Source: Metasolibacillus meyeri
GTDB taxonomy: Bacteria; Bacillota; Bacilli; Bacillales_A; Planococcaceae
NCBI RefSeq assembly: GCF_003049505.1
Contig: NZ_PYWN01000036.1
Span: forward strand, 1 to 64,000
DNA: 64,000 nt
Reading direction: 5' to 3'
Part shown: piece after piece, positions 26,375-34,859 of the stretch
Layout of the letters: the number at the start of each line of letters is the position of its first letter
How positions within the stretch are numbered: the stretch's first letter is position 1
The notes under the pieces: generated by a model
Told to the model about the DNA's origin: nothing
Database searches by the model: none
What the model saw: the letters and a program-made list of their open reading frames with translations, nothing else
Translations under genes and position numbers: made by a program

Positions 26375-27622
26375 ATGAAAGATACTCTAAATGTTGTCGA
26401 GTTGTTTGCGGGCGTAGGAGGCTTTCGATTAGGTTTAGAAAAAGCGGATGCAAAAGTATTTAACACCGTTTGGGCAAATCAATGGGAGCCATCACGTAAA
26501 GCACAAGAAGCATTTGAGTGCTATGAAGAGAAATTTGGTGGGGAGCGAAGTAATAAAGATATTGCAACAGTTCCGAATGAATTTTTTAGTGGATTGAATA
26601 TAGATTTATTAGTAGGAGGCTTCCCTTGTCAAGATTACTCAGTAGCTCGGTCATTATCGGGTGAAAAGGGACTGGAAGGCAAAAAGGGTGTACTATTTTG
26701 GGAAATTAAACGAGTAATTGAACATTCGCACCCTAAATATGTTTTACTTGAAAATGTAGATCGCCTTCTAAAATCGCCTTCTAAACAAAGAGGTCGCGAT
26801 TTTGCGGTAATGTTAGCGACATTTCGCGATTTACAGTACAATGTTGAATGGCGTATAGTGAATGCTGCGGAATACGGTGCTGCACAAAAGCGTCGACGAG
26901 TATTTATTTTTGCTTATAAAAATAAATTGGACTTTGCTCGAGAGCAAACGACACTTACTGGCAATGATATCGTTTTTAATGAGGGCTTTTTTGCGAAAAC
27001 ATTCCCAGTTCGAGATGAGCCTTATAAAAATCGAATAGCTACATGCACATTGCCGAAGGATATTTTAGAGATATCAGATAGCTTTGCGTTTGGCTTTCAT
27101 ACGGCAGGTATTATGAGAGAGGGAGAAGTGTTTACAGCTCAAACAGAAGCCCAAAATCCAATTTTCACACCATTGAAAGATATTTTAATTGATGAAGAGA
27201 TGGTTGATGAACGTTTTTATTTAACTGAGGCACAAGCTGAAAAGTTTGCTTACTTACGTGGGTCAAAAAAAATTGAACGCACCTCCGTAGATGGCCATAA
27301 GTACATTTTTTCAGAGGGAGGTATGTCACCAACTGATGAATTAGATGGACCGGGTCGCACAATGTTAACAAGTGAAGGCACTGTTAATCGTAGTACACAT
27401 ATAGTAGAAGTGGCTGGAAGAAAACGATTTTTAACACCTGTAGAATGTGAACGTTTGAATGGTTTCCCAGACAATTGGACAGCTATGATGTCAGACCGTA
27501 TGCGCTATTTTTGTATGGGAAATGCTTTAGTCGTAGATATGGTTGCAAAAATGGGAGAGACGATATTGAATCTAGATAAATGTGAAAAGCTATCATCTGA
27601 GCAAATAACAATTAGTTTTTAA
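26375..27622 (+). CDS. DNA cytosine-5 methyltransferase of the Sau3AI-like system
   Basis: A 415-residue C5-cytosine methyltransferase with the ordered motifs: I ELFAGVGGFRLGLE (about residues 9-22), IV GGFPCQDYS with catalytic Cys (about 88), VI LLENVDRLL, VIII GAAQKRRRVFIFA, and IX/X LNGFPDNWTA and GNALVVDMV near the end. The target-recognition region lies between VIII and IX. It protects the host by methylating the same site cut by the upstream nuclease. AAAGGA precedes the ATG. Confidence 0.92.
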   Translation: MKDTLNVVELFAGVGGFRLGLEKADAKVFNTVWANQWEPSRKAQEAFECYEEKFGGERSNKDIATVPNEFFSGLNIDLLVGGFPCQDYSVARSLSGEKGLEGKKGVLFWEIKRVIEHSHPKYVLLENVDRLLKSPSKQRGRDFAVMLATFRDLQYNVEWRIVNAAEYGAAQKRRRVFIFAYKNKLDFAREQTTLTGNDIVFNEGFFAKTFPVRDEPYKNRIATCTLPKDILEISDSFAFGFHTAGIMREGEVFTAQTEAQNPIFTPLKDILIDEEMVDERFYLTEAQAEKFAYLRGSKKIERTSVDGHKYIFSEGGMSPTDELDGPGRTMLTSEGTVNRSTHIVEVAGRKRFLTPVECERLNGFPDNWTAMMSDRMRYFCMGNALVVDMVAKMGETILNLDKCEKLSSEQITISF

Positions 27623-27638
27623 TTTAATTTGTAAGAGG

Positions 27639-27677
27639 AAACTGTTCTGAAATATAGACTTTCAGAACAGTTTTTTC
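27639..27677 (+). terminator. Terminator of the restriction-modification cassette
   Basis: AAACTGTTCTGAAA pairs with TTTCAGAACAGTTT, followed by T residues, 17 bases after the methyltransferase stop. Confidence 0.85.
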
Positions 27678-27743
27678 TATGTCTGATTATTCCCTTTACC
27701 CCCTCTTAACACTTTTTACACAACCTTCTTAATCCATCCATAC

Positions 27744-27771
27744 TTGCTTAATGTTTGTTTCGTACTATATC
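27744..27771 (+). promoter_or_regulatory. Possible sigma-A promoter of the second ABC operon
   Basis: TTGCTT (27744-27749) and TATATC (27766-27771) are 16 bases apart and about 50 bases upstream of the binding-protein start. Match is moderate. Confidence 0.35.
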
Positions 27772-27820
27772 AGTTGTAAGCAAATAAAAATAAAGAGAAA
27801 CAAATGGAGGGTCCAGTTCA

Positions 27821-28912
27821 ATGGCGATTCAAAAATGGTGGAAAAAAGGCTTGGTTGGGGTAGCGGCAATTTCGATGTTGGCGGCTTGCTCAGATGGTTC
27901 ATCTTCTTCAGGTAAAGAAGTAGATAGCAATTTAGCGCTTGAGGAACTTATTGAGAAAGCAAAGGAAGAGGGCGTAGTGAATTCTGTCGGCATGCCTGAT
28001 ACTTGGGCAAACTGGGAGGAAACTTGGGAGGAGCTTGGGACAGAGTATAGTCTTAAACATTCGGATACAGATATGTCGAGTGCTGAGGAGCTAGCGAAGT
28101 TTGAAGCTGAGAAAGATGATGCGACAGCAGATATCGGAGATGTTGGGATTGCCTTTGGGCCAATTGCCAAGGAACGAGGCTTAACATTGCCATACAAAAC
28201 ATCATATTGGGAAGATATCCCGGAGTGGGCAAAAGATGATGAAGGACATTGGATTGTAGGTTATACAGGAACTATCTCATTTATTACTGATAAAAACAGC
28301 GTTAAAAATCCACCTACATCATGGGAGGATTTAAAAAATGGTGATTACAATGTGAGTATTAATGATGCATTAACAGCGAATCAAGCCCATTTTGCGATTT
28401 TAGCAGCAGCGATAGCTTTCGGTGGGGATGAATCAAATATTCAACCAGGTATTGATTTCTTTGCAGAGTTAGCGAAGCAAGGCCGCTTGCAAGGCGACCC
28501 AAGTGTTGCGAACTTAGAAAAAGGTGAGATTGATGTAGCGATTCTTTGGGATTTTAACTCGCTTGGTTACCGTAGTCAAATTGATGAAAGTCGCTTTGAA
28601 GTAGTGATTCCAGCTGAAGGCTCTGTAACATCTGGTTATGCAACGATTATTAATAAATATGCGAAAAATCCGTATGCTGCAATGTTAGCACGTGAATATA
28701 TTTTATCTGACGCTGGACAAGAAAATTTAGCGAAAGGCTATGCTCGTCCGATTCGTGAAAATGTAACGTTATCGGCAGAGGTAGAGGCATTATTATTACC
28801 AGACAATATGTACAAAAACGCTAAGCCGGTGAAAGATCAAAAGAAATGGGAAGAAACAACGAAACAAATCCCACAGCTATATCAAGAGCAGGTGCTAATC
28901 CATGCAAAATAA
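27821..28912 (+). CDS. ABC transporter solute-binding lipoprotein
   Basis: A 363-residue precursor with signal peptide and lipobox LAAC (Cys23), followed by a Ser-rich spacer. The mature part is a type II binding protein of the spermidine/ferric/phosphonate group (GVVNSVGMPDTWANW, GYTGTISFITDKNSV, DVAILWDFNSLGY). It captures the ligand outside the cell. First gene of a seven-gene operon whose other members are a phosphatase-type hydrolase, permeases, ATPase, regulator and PHP phosphoesterase. Ligand not identified. Confidence 0.87.
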   Translation: MAIQKWWKKGLVGVAAISMLAACSDGSSSSGKEVDSNLALEELIEKAKEEGVVNSVGMPDTWANWEETWEELGTEYSLKHSDTDMSSAEELAKFEAEKDDATADIGDVGIAFGPIAKERGLTLPYKTSYWEDIPEWAKDDEGHWIVGYTGTISFITDKNSVKNPPTSWEDLKNGDYNVSINDALTANQAHFAILAAAIAFGGDESNIQPGIDFFAELAKQGRLQGDPSVANLEKGEIDVAILWDFNSLGYRSQIDESRFEVVIPAEGSVTSGYATIINKYAKNPYAAMLAREYILSDAGQENLAKGYARPIRENVTLSAEVEALLLPDNMYKNAKPVKDQKKWEETTKQIPQLYQEQVLIHAK

Positions 28913-29735
28913 AAAAGTGGTGTTAATTGTTGTGGATGCACTGCGCTTTGATACGGCTTGTACACATATGGGCTTTATGCAGCATTTAGTGGAACAAAAA
29001 ATGGCAGCGCGTTATAAAGTTTGTTCAGAAGTACCTGCTTTATCAAGACCTTTATATGAAACGATTTTAACAGGTACACCACCGATTGTGCATGGAGTAG
29101 TGAGCAATATGGTTGTGCGTTTATCAACGCAGACAAGCCTATTTCATGTAGCGCAAAAAAACGGCTTGTCAACAGCTGCTGCTGCGTACTATTGGGTGAG
29201 CGAGCTATATAACCGAGCACCGTTTTCTCATATGGAGGACCGCATTCAGCTAGATAAAGAGTTACCAATTAACAATGGTTTGTTCTATTTTGAGGATCAT
29301 TACCCAGATAGCCATTTATTTGCGGAAGCAGCATGGCTTGTTGATAATAAACAGCCCGATTTCCTTTATGTTCATCCGATGAATGTAGACGATGATGGGC
29401 ATAAATTTACTGCTGATTCAGCAGGCTATCGCAATCGTGTGTTAGCAACTGATAATTTATTATCATTATTTATTCCAAAATGCTTGGCACATGGTTATGA
29501 GGTCATTGTGACAGCGGATCATGGCATGACGAGCGATGGTAACCATGGTGGTACGACAGAGGAAGACCGTCATGTGCCGATGTTTGTTATTTCAGGTACT
29601 GTGAAGCCTGGCATTCGAGATGGAATTGTATCACAATTGCAAGTCGCACCGCTTTGTTGCGAGTTACTTGGTATTGAGCCAGCAGAAAGTATGGCTCCGT
29701 TGTTGTTGGATGGTGTGAAAGCTAACGTAGAATAA
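28902..29735 (+). CDS. Alkaline phosphatase superfamily hydrolase (nucleotide pyrophosphatase/phosphodiesterase-like)
   Basis: A 277-residue protein of the alkaline-phosphatase superfamily. Metal-binding residues are in IVVDALRFDT (Asp about 9), VDDDGHKF and TADHGM; the nucleophile is probably the Thr or Ser in SRPLYETILTG, and a late His lies in DRHVPMF. There is no signal peptide, so it acts in the cytoplasm after import. It overlaps the binding-protein gene by 11 bases. Related enzymes cleave phosphodiesters, phosphonates or nucleotides; here the reaction is inferred only from family and context. Confidence 0.8.
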   Translation: MQNKKVVLIVVDALRFDTACTHMGFMQHLVEQKMAARYKVCSEVPALSRPLYETILTGTPPIVHGVVSNMVVRLSTQTSLFHVAQKNGLSTAAAAYYWVSELYNRAPFSHMEDRIQLDKELPINNGLFYFEDHYPDSHLFAEAAWLVDNKQPDFLYVHPMNVDDDGHKFTADSAGYRNRVLATDNLLSLFIPKCLAHGYEVIVTADHGMTSDGNHGGTTEEDRHVPMFVISGTVKPGIRDGIVSQLQVAPLCCELLGIEPAESMAPLLLDGVKANVE

Positions 29736-29769
29736 ATCCCCAAAAATGTGGAATAAATCATGCAGCAGA
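29728..29769. repeat. Two 21-bp units of the CGTAGAATAAA repeat family
   Basis: GAATAAA at 29731 and 29752 is spaced exactly 21 bases, within CGTAGAATAAAT and TGTGGAATAAAT. The core matches the array at 13758. The first unit overlaps the stop codon of the phosphatase gene. Confidence 0.7.
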
Positions 29770-29786
29770 GCGAGATTCCACAAAAT

Positions 29787-29822
29787 TGCGCCTAGCCTAA
29801 CGAGTCATCGTTAGCGGGCGCA
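29787..29822. other. Large hairpin inside the second ABC operon
   Basis: TGCGCC and CTAACGA on the left pair with TCGTTAG and GGCGCA on the right, around a GTCA loop, with small internal bulges. No T-run follows, so it is not an obvious terminator. It may stabilise or separate the upstream message, or be a dispersed palindromic element. Confidence 0.55.
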
Positions 29823-29853
29823 CTATACATATGAAAAGAAAGAAGGAATTGCT

Positions 29854-30687
29854 TTGATTTCGAAACGCCAAGCATTTATATGGTTATCCCCTTTCATAGT
29901 GCTAGTGCTTCTGTTTTTCCTTGTGCCGCTACTCTATATGCTCATTACGAGCTTTCAAAGTAATGGCGCATTTACATTACAGCAGTACAAAACAGTTTTA
30001 ACGAATAGCTATATTTTACAAGGTTTTAAAAATAGTATTACGTTATCTGTTGTTTCAGCTGTTATTGCATTGATTGTGACATTATTTGCTGTGTATGCCA
30101 TCATGAATTTTTCGGAGCCAATGCGTGAAAGGATTTTGATTTTAACGAATTTAACATCAAATTTCTCGGGTATTCCGTTAGCCTTTGCCTTTATCGTTTT
30201 ACTTGGGAATAGTGGCTTATTTACGCTGTTATTTGATAAATGGGGCATCGGTGTCTTGTCATCATTTTCACTTTATAGTTGGGCTGGATTATTACTTATT
30301 TATATATATTTCCAAATGCCATTAGCGTTAATGCTACTATATCCGATTTATGATGGGATACAACAGCAATGGAAGGAAGCTGCAGCACTTTTAGGTGCTT
30401 CCACATGGAAATTTTGGTTGAAAATCGGGATTCCTGTTATGCTGCCAGGAATTGTTGGGACATTTAGTGTGCTGTTTGCAAATGCGATGGGGGCGTATGC
30501 TTCTGCCTATGCGTTGACGAATAGTAATTATAATTTAGTAGCGATTCGTATTGGTTCGTTAATTAAAGGAGATATTTTCGCGCAGCCTGAGCTGGCGAGT
30601 GCTATTGCAGTGCTACTCGCAGTAACGATGGTGTTAGCGATGCTATTAAGTGAGTGGAGTATTGCGAAAACGAGGAGGAAATTATAA
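29854..30687 (+). CDS. ABC transporter permease (first subunit)
   Basis: A 277-residue membrane protein with six predicted helices and the EAA loop EAAALLGASTWKFWLKIGIP at about residues 175-195, typical of PotB/PhnU-type permeases. The start is a TTG with AAGGA eight bases upstream. It overlaps the next permease gene at TAATG, giving translational coupling and a two-subunit pore. Confidence 0.87.
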   Translation: MISKRQAFIWLSPFIVLVLLFFLVPLLYMLITSFQSNGAFTLQQYKTVLTNSYILQGFKNSITLSVVSAVIALIVTLFAVYAIMNFSEPMRERILILTNLTSNFSGIPLAFAFIVLLGNSGLFTLLFDKWGIGVLSSFSLYSWAGLLLIYIYFQMPLALMLLYPIYDGIQQQWKEAAALLGASTWKFWLKIGIPVMLPGIVGTFSVLFANAMGAYASAYALTNSNYNLVAIRIGSLIKGDIFAQPELASAIAVLLAVTMVLAMLLSEWSIAKTRRKL

Positions 30688-31472
30688 TGAAAAAACGTAG
30701 CTTTGCTGATTTATTTTTCCTTCTATTTGTAGCCTATATTGTATTGCCAGTTGTTGCAACGATGCTTTATGCCTTTGCGGATAAATGGAATAAAACTGTA
30801 TTGCCAGAAGGGTTAACCTTGAAATGGGTGATGACATTATTCCAAGACCCAGCTTTCATTCAGGCATTTGGGCGTTCTGTATTATTAGCTGGAGGAGCGG
30901 TAATCATTGCGTTACTTGTCATTGTACCAGCCATTTTCGTTATTGTACTGTATTTTCCGAAGTATGAAAAATGGATTCAAGCGGCTGTTGTGATGGTGTA
31001 TTCTTTCCCAGGCATTATTTTAGCGGTAGGGCTGATTCGTGTTTATAGCAAGTTTGGTATTTCGATGATTTTCGTTGTGCTGGGTGCTTATGTTATTTGT
31101 ATATTGCCGTATATTTATCAAGGTACACGTAATAGTTTACGCAATGTGGATGCACGTCAGCTTTTAGATGCGGCACAGCTACTGGGTGCTTCCAAAATGC
31201 AAGCATTCACAAAGGTATTGCTACCAACTGTTTATCCAGGCTTGTTTGCTGGCGCTCTCTTATCCTTTTCCGTGCTGTTTGGTGAATTCGTATTAATTAA
31301 TCTAGTTGTTGGCTCTCGCTTTGAAACAGTACAAATTTACTTAATGAAAAAGCTAAGTACAAGTGGGCATATTGCGAGTGCAGTTGTCTTTGTATATATC
31401 GTGTTAATGGCCATATTAACATTTATCATTGCGAAAGTTACGAAAAAGACGAAAGGTGCTACAAATATATGA
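30687..31472 (+). CDS. ABC transporter permease (second subunit)
   Basis: A 261-residue membrane protein with six helices and the EAA-type loop DAAQLLGASKMQAFTKVLLP at about residues 160-180. Start at the ATG in TAATG, preceded by GAGGAGG; it overlaps the stop of the first permease by one base. Its own stop overlaps the ATPase start (ATGA). Pairs with the upstream permease. Confidence 0.87.
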   Translation: MKKRSFADLFFLLFVAYIVLPVVATMLYAFADKWNKTVLPEGLTLKWVMTLFQDPAFIQAFGRSVLLAGGAVIIALLVIVPAIFVIVLYFPKYEKWIQAAVVMVYSFPGIILAVGLIRVYSKFGISMIFVVLGAYVICILPYIYQGTRNSLRNVDARQLLDAAQLLGASKMQAFTKVLLPTVYPGLFAGALLSFSVLFGEFVLINLVVGSRFETVQIYLMKKLSTSGHIASAVVFVYIVLMAILTFIIAKVTKKTKGATNI

Positions 31473-32470
31473 GTTATATAACGATTAAAGGGCTTCATAA
31501 AAAATTTGGAGAAACGACAGTTTTAACAGAGATTGATATGCAGATTAATAAGGGTGAATTTATTACATTGTTAGGTCCAAGTGGCTGTGGGAAAAGTACG
31601 ATTTTGCGTATACTAGCAGGGTTAACTGAATCTTCGGCAGGCACTATTCAAATTGATGGTAAAAACATGCTGGGTGTGGAGCCAAAGGAAAGACAGGTTG
31701 GCATGGTGTTTCAATCCTATGCGCTATTTCCGAATATGACAGTGTATGAAAACGTAGCATTTGGCTTGCGTATGCAAAAGGTGGCACCAGCAGAGCTGGA
31801 TGAGCGCGTACAAGAAATGTTAGCGATTGTTCGTTTGACGGAAAAAGCTAATTTTTATCCGAAAGAATTGTCTGGTGGTCAGCAGCAGCGTGTAGCTTTA
31901 GCGCGTGCAGTCATCGTTCGTCCTAAAGTACTTTTACTAGATGAGCCGTTAAGTGCACTCGATGCACAAATTCGTAAAAAACTACAAGTAGACCTACGTA
32001 ATATTCAACAGCAGCTTGGTATGACGATGATTTTAGTGACGCATGATCAAGAAGAAGCAATGGCTATTTCGGATCGCATTTTCGTGATGAATAATGGAAT
32101 GATTGAACAAAGTGGGGCACCAACTGAAATTTATACAAGTCCTAAAAGCGAATTTGTAGCAAATTTTATCGGGCACTACAATGTATTTACACGTCAGGCG
32201 CTAGAAAAAATGAGCGGCACAACATTGCCTGTTAAAGGGGAGAAGTTTGCCATTCGACCCGAGGCCATTCACCTTGACGCGCAGCAAGGAGATATTGGTA
32301 TTACAGGTGTAGCACAGCATTCTTTAATGAGCGGTAATGTTATTCGTACAACATTTGAAGGAGAAAGCATGTTTTTAATGGAGCAGCTACATCAACGTCA
32401 GCACAAGGTGACACTTGGTCAAACTTATACTTGCTATGTTGCGAAGGAAGATGTGGTTGCATTATCATGA
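31469..32470 (+). CDS. ABC transporter ATP-binding protein (PotA/FbpC type)
   Basis: A 333-residue ATPase with Walker A GPSGCGKST (about 36-44), signature LSGGQQQRVALARA, Walker B VLLLDEPLSALD and H-loop THDQEEAMA. A TOBE-like domain occupies the last 100 residues. It is paralogous to the ATPase at 6610. Starts and stops overlap both neighbours by four bases. Confidence 0.9.
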   Translation: MSYITIKGLHKKFGETTVLTEIDMQINKGEFITLLGPSGCGKSTILRILAGLTESSAGTIQIDGKNMLGVEPKERQVGMVFQSYALFPNMTVYENVAFGLRMQKVAPAELDERVQEMLAIVRLTEKANFYPKELSGGQQQRVALARAVIVRPKVLLLDEPLSALDAQIRKKLQVDLRNIQQQLGMTMILVTHDQEEAMAISDRIFVMNNGMIEQSGAPTEIYTSPKSEFVANFIGHYNVFTRQALEKMSGTTLPVKGEKFAIRPEAIHLDAQQGDIGITGVAQHSLMSGNVIRTTFEGESMFLMEQLHQRQHKVTLGQTYTCYVAKEDVVALS

Positions 32471-33252
32471 CGTACGCAAAAATCGAGCGCTTCGAATATA
32501 TTGTGAAGCAGCTAGAACTAGAAGGTAAGATTATCGTTGCTAACATTGCGGAGGTATTACAAGTTGCACCAGAAACAATTCGGCGAGATTTCGATGAATT
32601 AGAGCAACAAAAATTATTAACGCGAGTGCATGGGGGCGCTGTCAAATATACGAATGTAAGAAATGAGCCAGCCTTTTTACGCAAGCTTCAAATGCAAATG
32701 GAGGCAAAGCGCCACATCGCAAGTGTAGCGGCTAGTCGTATTCAAAATGGTGATACGATTGTTGTTGATACAGGCACAACAACAGTTCATATAGCGGATT
32801 TCCTACTAGCTGTTGATGATGTAACAGTTGTGACAAATTCCATTGCAGCGGCAGTTCAATTTAATTTGGCAATTGAAGAACGTCGAATGACAGGTAAAGT
32901 GATTGTGCTTGGTGGGATGACAAATCCTGCGCAATCGTCATTAGTAGGTGCGATTACAATTGAGATGCTTAGCAAGATGAACTTTGATAAAGCGTTCTTA
33001 TCGTGTGGAGGTATTAGTGATGGCATCGTGTATGATTATGATTTAGATGAGTCATTAGTGTCCAAAAAGATGCTGGAGCAAAGTAAAAAAAGCTATTTAC
33101 TAGCTGATGCAACGAAGCTAAATAGCAAATCCTTTTATCAAATTTGCCACTTAGATGCATGCGCGGAAGTATTGTGTAATCAAGCTTGTCCAGCGCTGTG
33201 GCATGCATATGAGGAAATTTGGACGCTATGTCATGGAGGGAAATTTGGATGA
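32467..33252 (+). CDS. DeoR/GlpR family transcriptional regulator
   Basis: A 261-residue regulator. The N-terminal DeoR winged helix spans residues about 5-60 (VAPETIRRDFDELEQQKLL and the VHGGA end) and a sugar-phosphate isomerase-like effector domain follows (IVVDTGTTT, LSCGGIS). Effectors of this family are usually phosphorylated metabolites. The ATG at 32467 overlaps the ATPase stop (ATGA), so it is cotranscribed and probably autoregulates the operon. Confidence 0.88.
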   Translation: MTYAKIERFEYIVKQLELEGKIIVANIAEVLQVAPETIRRDFDELEQQKLLTRVHGGAVKYTNVRNEPAFLRKLQMQMEAKRHIASVAASRIQNGDTIVVDTGTTTVHIADFLLAVDDVTVVTNSIAAAVQFNLAIEERRMTGKVIVLGGMTNPAQSSLVGAITIEMLSKMNFDKAFLSCGGISDGIVYDYDLDESLVSKKMLEQSKKSYLLADATKLNSKSFYQICHLDACAEVLCNQACPALWHAYEEIWTLCHGGKFG

Positions 33253-34253
33253 TTGATTATCATGTACATTTAGAAGAGGGACCGTATTCGTTTCGTTGGT
33301 TAGAGCGCACTGCACAAGCGTTACAAGCACATAAGGAGCCTATAAATAAGGGCTATCGTCAAAGCGTAGAACATCAGGTGCAATTATTATCTGAGCGACT
33401 ACAAAAAGGGTGCTATAGCGAGGAATGGCTCGATTTGTATTTGCAGCAAGCAAAGCGATTAGGCTTACAGGAAGTTGGCATTGTTGATCACTTATATCGA
33501 TTTAAGGAAACACGCGCCTATTTTGAGCGTTACATGGAGCTAGATGAACAGCATGAATACGGCAGTTTGCAGCGCTACTGGCTTGAGCGGGTGATGACTG
33601 AAAATATGGATGAATTTATAGAGACGATTCAGCGTGCAAAGGAAAAATGGCGTGCACAAGGTGTGACATTGAAGCTCGGTATCGAGGCGGATTATTTTAT
33701 CGGGGGCGAAGAAGAGCTAGCGTCATTGTTAAAGGATTACCCTTGGGATTTCGTAATTGGCTCTGTGCATTTTGTAGATGGCTGGGGTTTTGATAACCCA
33801 CAGACAGAGTATATTTTCAAAGGCATGGATGAAGTAGCCTTGAAGCAGCATTATCAGCGATTTTTCGAAACAGTTGAAAGCATGATTACATCCAATTTAT
33901 TCGATTTTGTAGCACATTTAGATAATTTTAAAGTATTTAATTACAAAGTACAGGACGAGCTATTTTTAGATGCTGCATATGAACGTGTAGCACAGGTACT
34001 TAAAGCAACAAATACAGCAACGGAAATTAACGCAGGTTTGTATTATCGCTATCCTGTAAAGGAAATGTGCCCAGGTCCACGTTTTTTACAAACATTATTA
34101 GCGCATGGTGTTGAGTTTACAGTTTCGTCTGATTCACATTTTCCAGATGATTTAGGGAAATTCACATTTGACAATGTCCAGCAGCTAAAGGAAGCAGGAA
34201 TTTCTTCATTAGTCACATTCACAAAGCGTAAAAAAGGGTATATAGAGATTTAA
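33249..34253 (+). CDS. PHP-domain phosphoesterase (histidinol-phosphatase-like)
   Basis: A 334-residue protein with PHP metal motifs in order: DYHVHLE (about residues 3-9), GIVDHL, GIEADYF, GSVHFV, AHLDNF and SSDSHF. These form a trinuclear metal site that cleaves phosphomonoesters. It differs from HisK of histidine synthesis by context, and is likely specific for the product of this operon. GGAGGG precedes the ATG, which overlaps the DeoR stop (ATGA). Confidence 0.85.
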   Translation: MIDYHVHLEEGPYSFRWLERTAQALQAHKEPINKGYRQSVEHQVQLLSERLQKGCYSEEWLDLYLQQAKRLGLQEVGIVDHLYRFKETRAYFERYMELDEQHEYGSLQRYWLERVMTENMDEFIETIQRAKEKWRAQGVTLKLGIEADYFIGGEEELASLLKDYPWDFVIGSVHFVDGWGFDNPQTEYIFKGMDEVALKQHYQRFFETVESMITSNLFDFVAHLDNFKVFNYKVQDELFLDAAYERVAQVLKATNTATEINAGLYYRYPVKEMCPGPRFLQTLLAHGVEFTVSSDSHFPDDLGKFTFDNVQQLKEAGISSLVTFTKRKKGYIEI

Positions 34254-34256
34254 TAG

Positions 34257-34305
34257 AGCTATTGGAAAAGCAAGTATTTATTTGCTTTTCCAATAGCTTA
34301 TTTTT
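34257..34305 (+). terminator. Strong terminator ending the host operon
   Basis: A 17-bp perfect stem (34257-34273 with 34282-34298) and an eight-base loop, followed by TATTTTT. Last clearly host feature before the prophage. Confidence 0.9.
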
Positions 34306-34485
34306 ACATATAGATTGCTTAGAATCTGTTTAGCTCAATGTGGTAATATATTGATTATTGTTGATTGGTGAGGAATCTTGCAAAAAACAAGTAGTGTGGG
34401 ATAAGTCAGGATATGTGAGGAAACGCAAGGATATCAAGGGATATGAGGAAAATCAATGTGAGATAGGAAAGTTTGATAGTTTGCA

Positions 34486-34548
34486 AAAAAATCGAGGTAA
34501 TCATGATTTTTAACGTAAAAGTTAAAGCCATGATTACCTCGATTTTTT
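34486..34548. terminator. Bidirectional hairpin with 20-bp perfect arms
   Basis: The arms 34486-34505 and 34529-34548 are perfect complements, ending in six As on the left and six Ts on the right. The 23-base loop holds a small AAC/GTT stem. It can terminate transcription from either side, including the leftward repressor transcript. TTGCAA flanks it on both sides. Confidence 0.7.
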
Positions 34549-34583
34549 GTCTTGCAAAGACTTGCAAACGGCTATATAACGGC

Positions 34584-34735
34584 TTGCAAGGACTTTCACA
34601 GCTACTCTAAAAAAATAACATTAGCGTGGGGACATGGGGACAAAATCGGATTTTGAAAGGGACATGTCCCTATGTTCTTTAAACCTATGAATTGCAAGAG
34701 GTACAGCTATTTTAAAAAATAGGCGTGGGGACAAT
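34584..34735. repeat. Two degenerate direct copies of a ~45-50 bp unit near the prophage left end
   Basis: Copy A (34584-34634) and copy B (34692-34734) share, in order, TTGCAAG, ACAGCTA, a run of As ending ATA, and GCGTGGGGACA, with small gaps. Copies of this size near a Mu-type end could be transposase-binding sites, but a dispersed REP-like element is also possible. Confidence 0.45.
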
Positions 34736-34859
34736 TTGCACGATTCATTGCAAAAAAGTATTAAGAAAATTTAATTAAATTGTCCCCAAATAGAGCCTCT
34801 AAAACTATACATATTTTGAAAGGCAACATGATATACAAGTTTATCATTTGAACCAAAAA

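Larger units (their letters stand above)
34307..34859. other. Gene-free left boundary region with clustered TTGCAA and GGGGACA motifs
   Basis: No convincing gene lies here. TTGCAA occurs at 34378, 34481, 34552, 34562, 34584, 34692 and 34748, far more than chance; three of these are spaced 10 and 22 bases. GGGGACA occurs at 34628, 34636 and 34728, with inverted copies near 34665 and 34781. Such arrays suit transposase end-binding sites or a REP-like element. The host-phage junction is probably in this interval. Confidence 0.55.

Noticed and set aside
34393-34470. Apparent repeat of GGATAT / GAGGAAA near the prophage left end
   Set aside because: Spacings of 10, 20, 10 and about 23 bases are not regular, unlike the clear 21-bp arrays.
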